Assembly: GCA_037102815.1 (NCBI GenBank)
Contig: BTPP01000004.1
Location: forward strand, 3,534,001-3,598,000
Source of the DNA: Neurospora intermedia
Taxonomy: Eukaryota > Ascomycota > Sordariomycetes > Sordariales > Sordariaceae
DNA length: 64,000 nt
Direction: 5' to 3'
In this document: positions 31,017-41,464 of the stretch, in pieces
How positions within the stretch are numbered: position 1 is the first letter of the stretch
How the letters are laid out: every line of letters starts with the position of its first letter
Translations under genes and position numbers: made by a program
The notes under the pieces: model-generated
Database searches by the model: none
Seen by the model: only the letters and a program-made list of their open reading frames with translations
What the model was told of the DNA's origin: nothing

Positions 31017-32544
31017 ATTGTCGATGTGGTAAAACAGGCGTGGAAATTCTGCCACGAGCCGCTGTGGTGGTAGGAGGAAAGTAATCAATTGTCAGGTATG
31101 TGGCTACTGTCAACGAGATGTTAGCGCATATGATCCGCAGGGCTCGTCGCGACGAAGGCAAATGGATGTGAGAAGGGAGCAAAAGACTGACATAGAGATT
31201 TTGAAATGTCGCGGATGACGTAAAGATCGGTTAGATATTGGTGATTCGCTTTGACGCAGAGAAGTGATGACTCGGTGGGAGGGGTGAGAAGGTGATACGG
31301 TCGAAGACTTGGAGGTGCAAAAGTTGTGGGAGTGGAAAAGGATTGGACTTTTGGCTGGGGCTGGAACGGTTCATATACTCTGCGGCCTGGGGAATGGACC
31401 TTTCAATACTGCCCCGCAAAGTGAAGTGCGCTCGACAGGTGAAGGGGGAATCCTCAATTTTGTTTGAGTAAAAGGTTGCGGACGTTGGTCTGATGCGCAC
31501 TCGACAGGTGAAAGAGCCTTCCTTAGCCTTGGCTCAAGGTTGTGACTCTGGTGAAGGGAAAACCTCGTCACAGCCCCATTTGTTGTCTCGCACCGCCTTT
31601 CGATTCTACGTACCAGGCACGGATGCATCTGCCATCGCGACTATATAGGCAGCACCTTGCTGGATCGACTTGTCAGGTTCGGTATATCGTCCTTTTGCAC
31701 AGAAATATGATCCGGGTGGTGAAGTGGTCCACCGGCGCAAGGACAGGTTTTTTAAACCGCTTTCGCCGATCTAAATGTAAAATCTTCAGTACATGATGCA
31801 TGCTTTAACATGCTCTTCCAGCCTGTGGTTGAAAACTAGTGGTGTAACAAGCCTAGGAAACGGATATGTGGAAATGCCGTGTGGATATGCTGCGATGGCT
31901 GACGGTATTTGAATCTAAATATGAAACTGAATTCCTACAAGAACAAGCAGAACGAGAAGAACGATATGATGATACTGTGCTATGCTTTGTCTACCTGTAA
32001 AGTAGGTGCGATGGGGCTACCCAGTGTCAAGAATGTCCCGCATCAAGAGGCGCCAAGATGACACTCTTGAAATCGAAGATGTTTTGTACGAGAATCACAC
32101 TGAATTTAACAGCAGAACTATCTTTTGATCATAGCCCCTTTAGTAGATTTGGAAAGACAGGAGCCGGTACCCACGTGTGCGCGTGTAGCCATATCCTAAA
32201 CATAGGGAAATAAGGTACATGAAGTTAGAAAGAAGCGCACATAGACAGACAGGAAGTTGGGAGGAGTGCTACCCCTGATGAAATAAGCAAAATATTTGTT
32301 AAGCTAGAAAGAAAACGACCCTTAACCCCTTCCGAGAAATGTCGTCGGATACCTATTCTGGTGCACTAGCACCCCACGTCCCATCATTCCGTAAACTATA
32401 CTACCCAGTCTTGGCCAACCGCGGCAGCCATCTCATCACCCAAGACTCCGTACTACGCCAAATTGACCTCCTTCTCAGCCGCTGGGGAAAATTAGTTGTA
32501 GAAGCTGGGGGTCGAAACGTTGGCCAGCCAGTTCTTGGATCCAG
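31017..32544. other. Spacer between the tandem paralogues
   Basis: About 1.5 kb. The left part (to about 31450) is the promoter and leader of paralogue 1 and shares motifs with the leader of paralogue 2. A near-repeat containing CTCGACAGGTGAA occurs twice (about 31431 and 31500). The right end (about 32505-32544) is homologous to coding sequence of paralogue 1 although it lies after the stop of paralogue 2. A plus-strand 69-codon frame at 32339-32548 overlaps it and is probably chance. Confidence 0.55.
31368..31385 (-). promoter_or_regulatory. TATA-like element shared with paralogue 2
   Basis: Read on the minus strand this is CCGCAGAGTATATGAACC, about 355 nt before the ATG of paralogue 1. 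It matches 15 of 18 positions with the element at 35021-35038 in front of paralogue 2. Conservation of the pair suggests a core promoter copied with the gene. Confidence 0.4.
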
Positions 32545-34632
32545 CTAGTCTCTCAACCAGCTGCCAGGGGGCATCGGCGTTTTGAGATCTCGGTAGTGGC
32601 CATTCTGTCTATCCAAGGTCGAAAGAGGAAGGATAGCCACAGCAGGACCGGGGGCACTCGGGCGCTTTGAGGGTGTGGGAGGAAGGCTGGGAGGGAACGA
32701 TGGGTGCCAATACGGAGTTGGTGGCACGTAGGGAGGGTTGGTTCCCACAGGCAGTTTGAGCTTGAGTGACTTGGCGCGGGCATGCGCCTTGGAAAGCCTC
32801 TCCGTACGGTTATCGTTACTTGGGCTTGAGTCCTCCGCCTCATACTGACGGGTATATTTGGTCGTCTGGCTGAGGCTTCGACCATTGTGGTCGACATTCG
32901 AGTCTCGACCGTGGCCCTTCCTGCCGCACTCCCAGTGTGATTTGCGAGTGTCATTTTCAGGAGCAATATTCCCGGTCTGAACGGCAACATCCCTCAGTAC
33001 AGCCTTGGCAATGTCTCTGGAGTTGCCATTGGCGGTATTTTCAGGAGTTACCTTCGTGGGATCCTCCCAGACGGACTTGCATCCCGTCTGCCATGACGCA
33101 ACGCTGCTTGCGCCGTGGCTTCGCCCTTTCCTCTCCACCTCAGCCCGTAGTCTGGCTATCCTCTGGTCGAAATTCCTCTTTTCTTCCCGCAATTCTCGTT
33201 GCAGCTTCTCTTGTTCACTCTCTAGACGAGTGGGAACCTGAGGCTCATTGTTGCTGAGAGAAGATGTGGGTGGCAAGGGCCACCGCTCCTTTGGAGTCTC
33301 CACTCCCGCATAACATGAGCGCTGAGCCGGAATGACCAAAGTCTGCTCTATTACCTGGGGTTCGAGTGTAGGAGACTTCCAAGCAGGTACAGGGGACATA
33401 GACCAACTCGGGCTGGGAGCCGAACGGAAACGATTTCGGTGTGAATGTTCTTGTTGTGTTGATCCATAGGCCTTTGTGTAGCCGGAGCGATCTCGACCCT
33501 CGTCTTTGTACCTGGCAACCTCTGGAGCCTCGTCTGAGCACAAAGATCCAGCAGGAATGCCTGAGAGACCGACTGGCACCGACGGTGTAAACCAAGTTGA
33601 CTGGGGAGCTGAAGGAAAACACTCTTGGTGCAAGTGTTCTTTCTCTTTCGATCCGAATGTACCTGCATAGTCGGAGCGGTCTCGGCCCTTGTCTCTGTAA
33701 CAAGTAACGTCCGGAGCCAAGTCAGAACAGAGAGACACCGCAGGTAATCCAGAAAGGCCGACCAGTACTGAAGATGCTGATTGAGCCTTGCGAGGGCTTG
33801 GGTGCCCATGCGGATGATGCTTCAGATGGGAGTGGTCGATGGTGGGGTATTGCTTTATCGATGGGTGTTCTTGATCCAAGGGTTTCAGAGGATATGGACT
33901 AAGCTCTGGTTTCCATGGATGAGCCTGACTGGTGGATGGGCGCTCGTTCTCAAGGTCGCGCTTCCATGCTGTCTTGTCCTTCTCCATCTGACGACAGCGT
34001 TCCTGCTCCCTCCGGGCTTCATACTCCTGCTTCACACGAGCAAGTACCTTCTTCTCATCCTCCGCGGCTTTGAGAGCTTTCTGCTCCTTCCAATCTTCTT
34101 CATCTTTCCTGCGCGCCGCTTCGCCCTCCCGCTGTATGAGGGCAAAAACACTCTCCTTAGCCTCTTTGCTTCTTAGAGCCTCCTCCACGGCCTTCTTTCG
34201 GTGGCGCTCCTGCTCTAGCCTGGCCGCTTCGTGCGCCTGCACTTTCCGAGCGAGAGCCTCCTCTTCAGCCTCTTTGATTTCGAGAACCTCGAGCTCAGCA
34301 AACTCAGAACGCAAGGATGCAATTTCCTTGGCAAGTAATTCGTATCTTTTACTCAACAGCTCATCGGTGGGATTGCCGGCATCGGTGGGGGCAGGCGTAG
34401 GGTCAAGCTGAGAAAAGCTGTAGAAAAGATGAGTCTGATTCCGCGAAGAATCAAACGATACCCTGCGCTTCCCCAAGTGGCTCTTCTTTTCTTCTTGAAG
34501 AGCCTCAGCAGCCTCTCGCTCATTCTCAAGGCCACGCTGCCAAGCGGCCCGAGCCTCTTTCTCGGCCTTCTGATAACGGTGCTCCCGCTCCTGTCGGCGC
34601 CGTCTTTCCTCGGGTGAGATCCCGTTAGGCAT
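32545..34632 (-). CDS. Coiled-coil / Pro-rich protein, paralogue 2
   Basis: A single exon encodes 695 residues starting MPNGISPEERRRRQEREHRY. An N-terminal charged coiled coil (to about 235) contains LGKRRVSFDSSRNQT, comparable with EVSFDPSRDKT in paralogue 1. Two tandem copies of a 62-residue unit follow (about 287-348 and 349-410), each containing VGLSG[LI]PA, SLCSD.AP, GRDRS.Y and a SAP..[ST]W end. Then come EQEKLQRELREEKRNFDQR and SVASWQTGCKSVWEDPTK (about 509-526), directly comparable with paralogue 1. The end YVPPTPYWHPSFPPSLPPTP...PPGSW also matches, but the frame stops at LRD, whereas paralogue 1 continues about 105 residues. DNA beyond the stop still resembles paralogue 1, so the C-terminus seems lost by mutation rather than never present. 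Confidence 0.8.
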   Translation of the reverse strand: MPNGISPEERRRRQEREHRYQKAEKEARAAWQRGLENEREAAEALQEEKKSHLGKRRVSFDSSRNQTHLFYSFSQLDPTPAPTDAGNPTDELLSKRYELLAKEIASLRSEFAELEVLEIKEAEEEALARKVQAHEAARLEQERHRKKAVEEALRSKEAKESVFALIQREGEAARRKDEEDWKEQKALKAAEDEKKVLARVKQEYEARREQERCRQMEKDKTAWKRDLENERPSTSQAHPWKPELSPYPLKPLDQEHPSIKQYPTIDHSHLKHHPHGHPSPRKAQSASSVLVGLSGLPAVSLCSDLAPDVTCYRDKGRDRSDYAGTFGSKEKEHLHQECFPSAPQSTWFTPSVPVGLSGIPAGSLCSDEAPEVARYKDEGRDRSGYTKAYGSTQQEHSHRNRFRSAPSPSWSMSPVPAWKSPTLEPQVIEQTLVIPAQRSCYAGVETPKERWPLPPTSSLSNNEPQVPTRLESEQEKLQRELREEKRNFDQRIARLRAEVERKGRSHGASSVASWQTGCKSVWEDPTKVTPENTANGNSRDIAKAVLRDVAVQTGNIAPENDTRKSHWECGRKGHGRDSNVDHNGRSLSQTTKYTRQYEAEDSSPSNDNRTERLSKAHARAKSLKLKLPVGTNPPYVPPTPYWHPSFPPSLPPTPSKRPSAPGPAVAILPLSTLDRQNGHYRDLKTPMPPGSWLRD

Positions 34633-35622
34633 TTTCGTGATTAATTCTTGAATATGTATATAGATACTGCCAATGGAGTGTTAGAGCACAAGTCCTAGAT
34701 AGGGAATTGCGAGCTTTTCAGAGGGGTATTATTTGTGCAGTTCAAATGGGCTGGGAGACTAACCTATGAGCTTGGATACGCTTCAAGCGGAGTTAAAATG
34801 TGTCGGACGGTGAAGGTTATTTGCGATGTCGACTTCTGTTGTGGAGGATGTGACGACTCTGTGAGAAAGGGAGGGTGTAACTGTCTAAGGCTATATATGG
34901 TGATCGAGAAGAGTATGCAAGGCGCAGATGGCTTAAATGAGCGTTCTGGTATGAGAAGATTGACGACTCTGAGGAAAGAGACAAGAAGTGAAAGCTTGCC
35001 GCGGGGAGGGGAGGGAGGAGGGTTTATATAGTCTGCGACGTAAGAAATTCCAATTCCCAAATCACCCCGCAAATGGTTGCTGTTATCAATCTGATAGTTG
35101 GTTGATCCCAAACTCACCCCGCCGTATCGACCCTGTCCCTATCATCGAGACTATTCAGTCGAAACAAAAACACCAGCTGCATGGTGAACGGCTTTGTTAA
35201 ACGGCCAACGTCCATAGTCTCCGAGCAGGACGTGAACCAAACCTTGATAACAAGGGGAAAAGGGACAACAGACCATATGACATGGCGTCGTTAGCCGAGC
35301 AAAACATCCCTTCAGTCTGTATACCACCCACCCACCATTGCCATCGTTGTCGTCGCTGTAAAGTGAATTGCCCTTTTGACAGACAGGCCCGATGGGCCTG
35401 GAACAGGACGATAACAGAAACCTTGAAGACACAAAAAAAATAAAAGAAACACGCCAATTCACCCTCCTTACTGAGAAAACGTCCCCTTCACTCATCTGCC
35501 ATCTTTCCACTTTTTTCCGTCCATGTGTTCTTCTCCTCGACCATCCTCATCTCATCATCGTGTCCTCTCGCAATCCCATCTAGAGACTAGGCGGGCTTCA
35601 ACACAGCTCCCCCTCCCTTCAC
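34633..35622. other. Promoter and leader of paralogue 2; 3' side of the CoA kinase gene
   Basis: About 1 kb with no supported coding frame. It contains GACGACTCTGTGAGA (about 34852-34866), similar to GATGACTCGGTGGGA near 31265 in front of paralogue 1, a second close copy at 34963, and the TATA-like element at 35021-35038. Confidence 0.5.
35021..35038 (-). promoter_or_regulatory. TATA element of paralogue 2
   Basis: On the minus strand TCGCAGACTATATAAACC, a good TATA box about 395 nt before the ATG at 34632. It matches the element at 31368-31385 at 15 of 18 positions. Confidence 0.45.
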
Positions 35623-36453
35623 TCACAACTTCGCCCTCTCCGCCTCCTTCTTCTCCTTCCACCTCCTATCCACCCTCAAATTCGCCCAATAATTCCACAA
35701 CGCACTCACCACCGCCGCCGGCGGGCACATCCACAAAAACCACGCCCACCACCTCGGACTATACTTCTCCACCACTCCCTGCCAAAACACCCTCCGCACT
35801 TGCTCCTCCAACTCCCTCTTATCCCCATCATTCCAAACCACGCACCCCCTCCCCTCCCCCCTCTCCAGCGCCCTCTCCGCCTTCTCCCTCACATCCCCTT
35901 GACTCCTCACCCGATTCTCCGCATCCTCCTGACTCAAATGCGGATCCCTAGCCCTCAACCTCTCCATCTGCACCTTTGGATCCTTCACCCCAACCACCAA
36001 TACCGTCCCGCAGAACTTGTCCAACTGACTCTCGAACAACAGCGGGATATCCAGCACCACGGCTCTATATCCCTTCACATACGCCTTCAGCACCGCCAGC
36101 GCCATCGCCTTTCTTACAGCCGGGTGGACGATGGAATTCAAACGGGCGCGGTCCTTGCGTACCTCAGGGGAGTCGCCAAAGACGCGGCGGCCTAGGGCCG
36201 GGCGGTTGAGAGGGCGGCCTTTTCCTGTGGGGCCGTTTTCGGGCATATCGAGCCCGGAGGGAACGAGGAGGTCGGGTGTGGTGGGACCAAAGTAGGAGAC
36301 GATGGCGTTGTAGCCAGCGGTGCCGGGCTCGACGACTTTGCGAGCGAGAAGGTCGGCGTCGATGATGGGGAGGTTATAGGGGGGCGAGGAGAGGAGGGAG
36401 GAAACGGTTGATTTGCCGGTGGCGATGGAGCCGGTTAGGCCTATGAGGAGCAT
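35623..36453 (-). CDS. cab5: Dephospho-CoA kinase
   Basis: Catalyses the last step of coenzyme A synthesis: ATP + dephospho-CoA gives ADP + CoA. A single exon encodes 276 residues. The P-loop is GSIATGKS at 8-15. It is followed by IIDADLLARKVVEPG (substrate-binding DAD motif), RPALGRRVFGD, LNSIVHPAVRK, the VVLDIPLLFES signature, and the lid region RLRARDPHLSQEDAENRVRSQ. The C-terminus carries a hydrophobic, Trp-rich segment (WWAWFLWMCPPAAVVSALW) followed by a basic tail, which suggests membrane attachment. The yeast CoA-synthesising complex is reported at mitochondria, so a mitochondrial or ER membrane location is plausible. The name follows yeast CAB5. Start choice is secure because the P-loop begins within a few residues. 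Confidence 0.95.
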   Translation of the reverse strand: MLLIGLTGSIATGKSTVSSLLSSPPYNLPIIDADLLARKVVEPGTAGYNAIVSYFGPTTPDLLVPSGLDMPENGPTGKGRPLNRPALGRRVFGDSPEVRKDRARLNSIVHPAVRKAMALAVLKAYVKGYRAVVLDIPLLFESQLDKFCGTVLVVGVKDPKVQMERLRARDPHLSQEDAENRVRSQGDVREKAERALERGEGRGCVVWNDGDKRELEEQVRRVFWQGVVEKYSPRWWAWFLWMCPPAAVVSALWNYWANLRVDRRWKEKKEAERAKL

Positions 36454-37485
36454 CTTGGCAGTTGTTTTGGGATGTAGTTGTTTGATGATGTTTGAGTTGT
36501 GTGTACGATTGTATGATCAATTGTGTGCAATTGCCTGAGGTGCATATGGCTTGATTGTCTGATTACAAGTATACGCTGTTCATGTTGATACAAGGTATTC
36601 TTCATGAGGTGATGTCGTTGATGTTCCCAAAAAAGGCGGGTCGGGCAGGTGTCAACGATTGGTTCAGAAACATCGCGCCATCCAAGGATTCAGGCCTACG
36701 ATGCGGGGGTGGGGTAACATTCCACACATCCGGACAGGTATGTAAGTACCCACTGAGCTCCATCTAGTCGTCATTGTTTACGACCCAAGCAGCCTAGCGA
36801 TTACACTAACAGACACACGACGTGGTGTGTGCCTTATTCGATTTGGCATAAATCTCTCGCAGCTAGAATACTAACAGAAAGACCTCGCTGTTCAAGCAGC
36901 AATGTTGTCCAGGTACCTCCTTGCATCTAAAAACATCCATCATTCATCACATGGGGTGCTCCTAGCCAACCTGAACGACATCGTTTCATTTAATCTCAGT
37001 CCGACGACCTTTCGATGACAGTCTTATTACCCCGACAAGCACCAAAGCTAGACAACTGAATATCTGATTAAGCACTGCTGTGAAGGGGCCGATATCTAAG
37101 TATCAAACATTCTACAAACGCAATTGCCTGTTGCCAGAGTCTTTTTTTCATGCATCCATCTGTTTGCGATGTCAAGCATGAACTAAACCAGGTAACAGTT
37201 TGACGTCGACCCAATGTGCCAATCATAATTGCTACCTGCGGAAACTTCAAGCTTCTTTTTGCTTCCACTGAAGGCAAACCCTTTGAGCCGATTGATCGCA
37301 AAATGAAGAGGAAAACCAGAATCAACACAAAAGACGCAATCCCAAGCGCCAGTGACCGAACCCGCAAAACGCCGAACCTTGCCAACGATGAATGGTGATG
37401 GTGTCTACAGACATTAGAATCCGATGCCAACAAGCACATGCGGGACAACTTACCAAGAAACCCGTCTCCTTTCCTCCATCCAGGC
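36454..37485. other. Intergenic region before the CoA kinase gene
   Basis: About 1 kb containing the CoA kinase promoter on the minus strand and the 3' UTR of the Pro/Gln-rich gene. No coding frame is convincing; no RNA gene was recognised. Confidence 0.55.
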
Positions 37486-38900
37486 TTAGGACTGCATGCG
37501 GACGGCATAGAAGACGCCATCGTCGGTCATGTACCAGCGGCAGTCGCCAAGGTTGTCAATTGTGAACCTGTTGCGCAGGGTCCAGTTTCCGTCGACCTCA
37601 CGGCAGCGATACATGCGAGACGGGTCATCGTCGGCGGGCTTAAAATCCTGTGCCTCATCCATGTTGTTTTCATAAGCGATCTGCTCGTTGTTTGCGGCAA
37701 CCTCACTGGCAGTGAGGCCCACGCCGAGAGCGGGCTCGGGATGAACGGCACCGGGGACCGCAGGCATGGGGGCAACTGGAGCATTACCTGCAACGATCAC
37801 GGTCGCGCCCGGGGCGTACGCAGGCTGGGGCTGAGCCATCATCATGGGCTGGCCGGGGACAGGCTGGGCCTGGACCAAGACCGGCTGCATGGCAGGCTGC
37901 GGCATGACAGGCTGCTGGACGATATAGCCGGGCGGAGCGGCGCCGGGAACCTGCTGCAACGGAACGGGCATTCCGGTAGCCTGTGACCAGTTAGCAAATT
38001 TAGACTCTCGAAAGCTCGTGTATCAGCGGCGATGTGTTGGAAAGCAGCAAGCAGTCAGGACACGGGAAGCAGTAGTTCACTTGAACTACTGGCAGTGAGG
38101 ACGCAAAAAAGAACAAGTGGAAAGCGCAAATTAACGACACTTGCAAAGTATTGCTGTTGCTGCTGGTCCCAAGTCGGGTAGAGTCCGGCCTGCCACTGGC
38201 TCTGATAATGGCCATGGTATGGGCTCTGGTACTGGTACTGTATCTGGTAGGGAGCCTGGTTCGGCACCTGGTATTACTGTGGGTACTGCTTCCCAACTAC
38301 GGGCTGCTGCATGCTCGAGGACGGAGAACAAGTCAGACTGACCATATACTGAGCGGCCTGCTGGACAGGCATCTGGAGACCAAGCTGTCCGTCGTGGCGC
38401 GGGGTATAGTAATGAAGCTCGGGGCCGGTGGAGGTGTCGCCAACCTGGGGTTGGAAATGGACGCCAGTATTGGCCGGGGCGAGGGCGTACTGAGACATGT
38501 TGACTTGGTATGTTGTTGGGAGGTAAGGGATCACGGTCTGGCACTGGGCGGTTTGCTGATTATAGCCGAGTTGCCACGGTTGGACTTGTTGATAAGGCGA
38601 CGCGGGGATGAAGGAGGGATGGTATTGCGCTGCCTTGTGGTCGGCTTGGATTCCTCCCGGGCCTGTGTGATGAGTGAAGACTTGTTGAGAGGACGTTGAA
38701 ACTCCCGGGTCGGCAGGCGGAAAGGCGGGGTAGTGCTCAGGACTAGTCGGTTCTTCCTGGGCAGGTGACTCTTCCTGGAATGATGGACGCTTGCGCAGGG
38801 CGGACTTTAAGGGGAGTGGCTGGACGTCCTTCTCGAGGCCTTGTTGAAAAGAAACCCTCTTTGGAGATTTCAAGTTGCCCTTGTCTGGATGCGCGCCCAT
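37486..38900 (-). CDS. Pro/Gln-rich low-complexity protein (main exons)
   Basis: No family recognised. The proposed exons are 38900-38343 (186 codons), 38267-38139 (43 codons) and 37980-37486 (164 codons and stop), giving 393 residues. The first intron is GTCAGT...ACCAG (75 nt). The second has a weak GTCGTT donor; a GCAAGT (GC-AG) donor three codons earlier is equally in frame, so the junction is uncertain. The first exon starts MGAHPDKGNLKSPKRVSFQ in good context. The middle is Tyr/Gln/Pro-rich (YQIQYQYQSPYHGHYQSQW) and the third exon begins with Pro/Gln/Val repeats (QQPVMPQPAMQPVLVQAQPV). The C-terminus is a compact domain, MYRCREVDGNWTLRNRFTI ending GVFYAVRMQS. The upstream exons at 39359-39705 may belong to the same gene. 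Confidence 0.65.
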
Positions 38901-39358
38901 GATGGGTTGGGACGCAAAGTTGGTTTCTCAAGGTGGACTTCCGACTTGTGCGGTGGTCCGGCTTGAGTGGAGAGGGTTGTGTGGGAAGAATACGAGAGGA
39001 AGGCGGGCCCGAAGGAAACAAAAGGGAAGGTGCAATGGGTGTAAGTGCGCAGCGCGGGTTTAACAAGGTGCTCGCTGACCGCCTCCACTTCCTGCCTTGG
39101 GGTCGTCGTAGAATCTTCACCACCAGCACGGCTGCCAATGCAGTCCCTTTGACATCGATCTCTCAGCGTGTCTTGTGGCGAGCTTCCACTTCAGCGCGTG
39201 ATCCTCTGCTGCAGTATCCGCCCGTCGTTGGGTAATCTTCAGAGGTGAAATCCGTGGAAGTGAGTGGTAAGTGAATGGAAAGTGATCTGCTGTTGCCTGG
39301 GGAGCGCGGAAACTCAGCGCGAGTGAAGGGATCACGGCAAGATATCCGCATGGGAAAC

Positions 39359-39705
39359 CTGCAGCCCCGCGTTGTAGCCAAGCAAGTTTGGATCTGTCGT
39401 TGAGTCCTCGTGATCGTTGTCCTGCCAACAAACGCTCCTTCCTTCATACAAGTCTTCGAGGCTGCTCGATGTCCTCGGATCCAAGAGAGAGTACTAACCC
39501 TCAGAGGAACCTGACCTGCTGCTGCTCCCAATCTCTTGGGTGGAAATTTTGCAACAAGGAAAGCAAACAAACTTACCACATCGCGGAGCTCCCAGGCCCT
39601 CGTGCTCTCGTTAAAGACGTAGTGATACTTGTCGCCGTACCGGTTGACCGGTTCGCGCTCGAAGTCGACGTCGGCAAACGGCCAGCAAGGAATGCAACAG
39701 CACAT
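39359..39705 (-). CDS. 5' exons of the Pro/Gln-rich gene, or a separate small gene (partial)
   Basis: Exon 39705-39577 encodes 43 residues starting MCCCIPCWPFADVDFEREPV, a Cys-rich N-terminus of the kind that can be palmitoylated. An 83-nt intron (GTAAGT...GGGTTAG) joins in phase to 39493-39359 (45 codons, containing SSLEDLYEGRSVCWQDNDHE). Beyond that I cannot choose one model. Coding-looking pieces occur in two frames between 39358 and 38870, including DSTTTPRQEVEAVSEHLVKP. None joins simply to the ATG at 38900 in the right phase. Either further introns link this to the downstream exons, or this is a separate gene ending before 38900. Confidence 0.45.
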
Positions 39706-41464
39706 GTTGACTGCTTCTTCCTTGATTGCTGTGAGTGCTCTCGATTCGGGGGGTTTTTGCCGTTGTCGTGGCAGTAATGGTTCTTCTTCCTGAGATGCGG
39801 CGAGCGCGGTACAAATCAGTACTCGAGTTGGTTTGAAGTTCTGTTGTCTGTCAACTGCGAAAGCGCAATTGAACGGAAACTCCGCCTTTCATCTGCCTTG
39901 GTCTTGGTAAGATACTTGGCAGAAGCCGGCCCGGGCAGGTATGAAACTCCCGCAACCGAAAACGGGAGGCACAGCCCAAGACACTCCAAGCCCACATGAC
40001 GACCCGACTGTAACGACTTTTCTTGGTGTATGAGAGACATCAAAGTATGACTTGGCAGTATTTAGACATGAGCTATGATACTTAAGGTAGAAACATTACA
40101 TCTCGTGCACCTAATCATTTTGTTTGTTGATATGTTACCTATGACTTCATTGCCTGCTTGGTTTTTGTTGTGGTTCGTGAATGCGCTGCCCCGGATCATC
40201 CTAAGCTGACAAAGGTGGATAGTTACGTTGTCTTCTTTCTTTGCTAAAGTGTTGTGTTGGTATACTATCGACCTTTTGTACATCCTTAAAGTGGCTTACT
40301 ATGGTGGTTTGAGAATAAGGTGGAATACATTACGCGTTACATATGATCATACAAGTATCGAGCTCGCCTTTCTCCTTTTGCAACAGCATCCCACACCAGA
40401 AACCAAACAATGTAAGCTCGATGATGTGGTGGTTTCTCTTATTATGACTAACAACATGGATAGGAACATTCGCTCTATCAGTCTTCGATTTTACAGAAAG
40501 CCGAGACGGGAATTGTAGAGGGACTTAGCATGAAGACGCAAAGTTATCATGGCTTATAAGACTAATAGCTCGGTATATCAATTATCGGAGGATCGATTTT
40601 CCTCCCTGTCTTAATCTCTCAGTTTCCATGTCATGAAACTGGTGCTTGCCTGTTGTTCTCAAGCCGAAGATTTGCATGGGAAATACTCGAGGAACAATGT
40701 GCGTACAGTTTCCAGTCTTGCGGCAAATATGGAATTTGTCGGAGATGGGCCTTATCCTAAGGGAGTAGATATGTTCTTTCGCAGTCCTACCCCTTAGTCG
40801 CTTCGAACTTTGAACTCACACCTGCTTGCAGTCATTCTCGACACCAACGTGTGGCAGGGTGACATGCCCAATATATCCCACACCAAAGATTACCTCTATT
40901 ATCTTATCATAAACCCGGAGCCAACAGTCATGTACAACCCACAATAGACTCAACGTTTGAATGAAGCCTGCTGCAATGCCCCATATGCCCAACCGGGGCG
41001 ATTGCGCTCTATGTCCATATGATCCGCTATAATACATACAATTTTCCACACATGGGGAGGAGAGAGATGAGACTAACCCTTGCGCTATGCACCACTATGC
41101 ACACACCCTGCCCTTTGGCCCCTCTTCCATGTCCTGCCTTGTTCAAGCCCTGCCCAGCCCAGTGTCGCTTTATTTTCCTTCTTCCCTCTCTTGTTCGTAC
41201 ACATCCACCAGTCCGTGCCTGCTGCCCTTTTGCTCCGTGTTGAACCAAGGACACGCACACACACATCTTCATCGCAGTGGTCTTCCGTGTTGGTGAGAAG
41301 ACACTGGTTTTTTTCTGTCGGTTGTCTCGAAGATTAAAATAATAGAGAAGGCTGGCTAGCTATGCACTCTTTTCATGGAGCAACGATAGATGGCCAGAGA
41401 GTCGTGGGATGAAGGGAACAGAAGATGACTTTTTTTTTTTCCTGTTTCATTCTTCGTCTCCACT
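39706..41464. other. Intergenic region between the tim23 end and the Cys-rich first exon
   Basis: About 1.75 kb. It holds the promoter of the 39705 gene (minus) and the tim23 3' UTR. Open frames between 40.1 and 41.3 kb overlap on both strands and are AT-richer than the genes around them; none is convincing. Confidence 0.55.

Noticed and set aside
32339-32548. 69-codon plus-strand frame MSSDTYSGALAPHVPSF
   Set aside because: Overlaps the decayed 3' end of paralogue 2 on the opposite strand and has no family resemblance.
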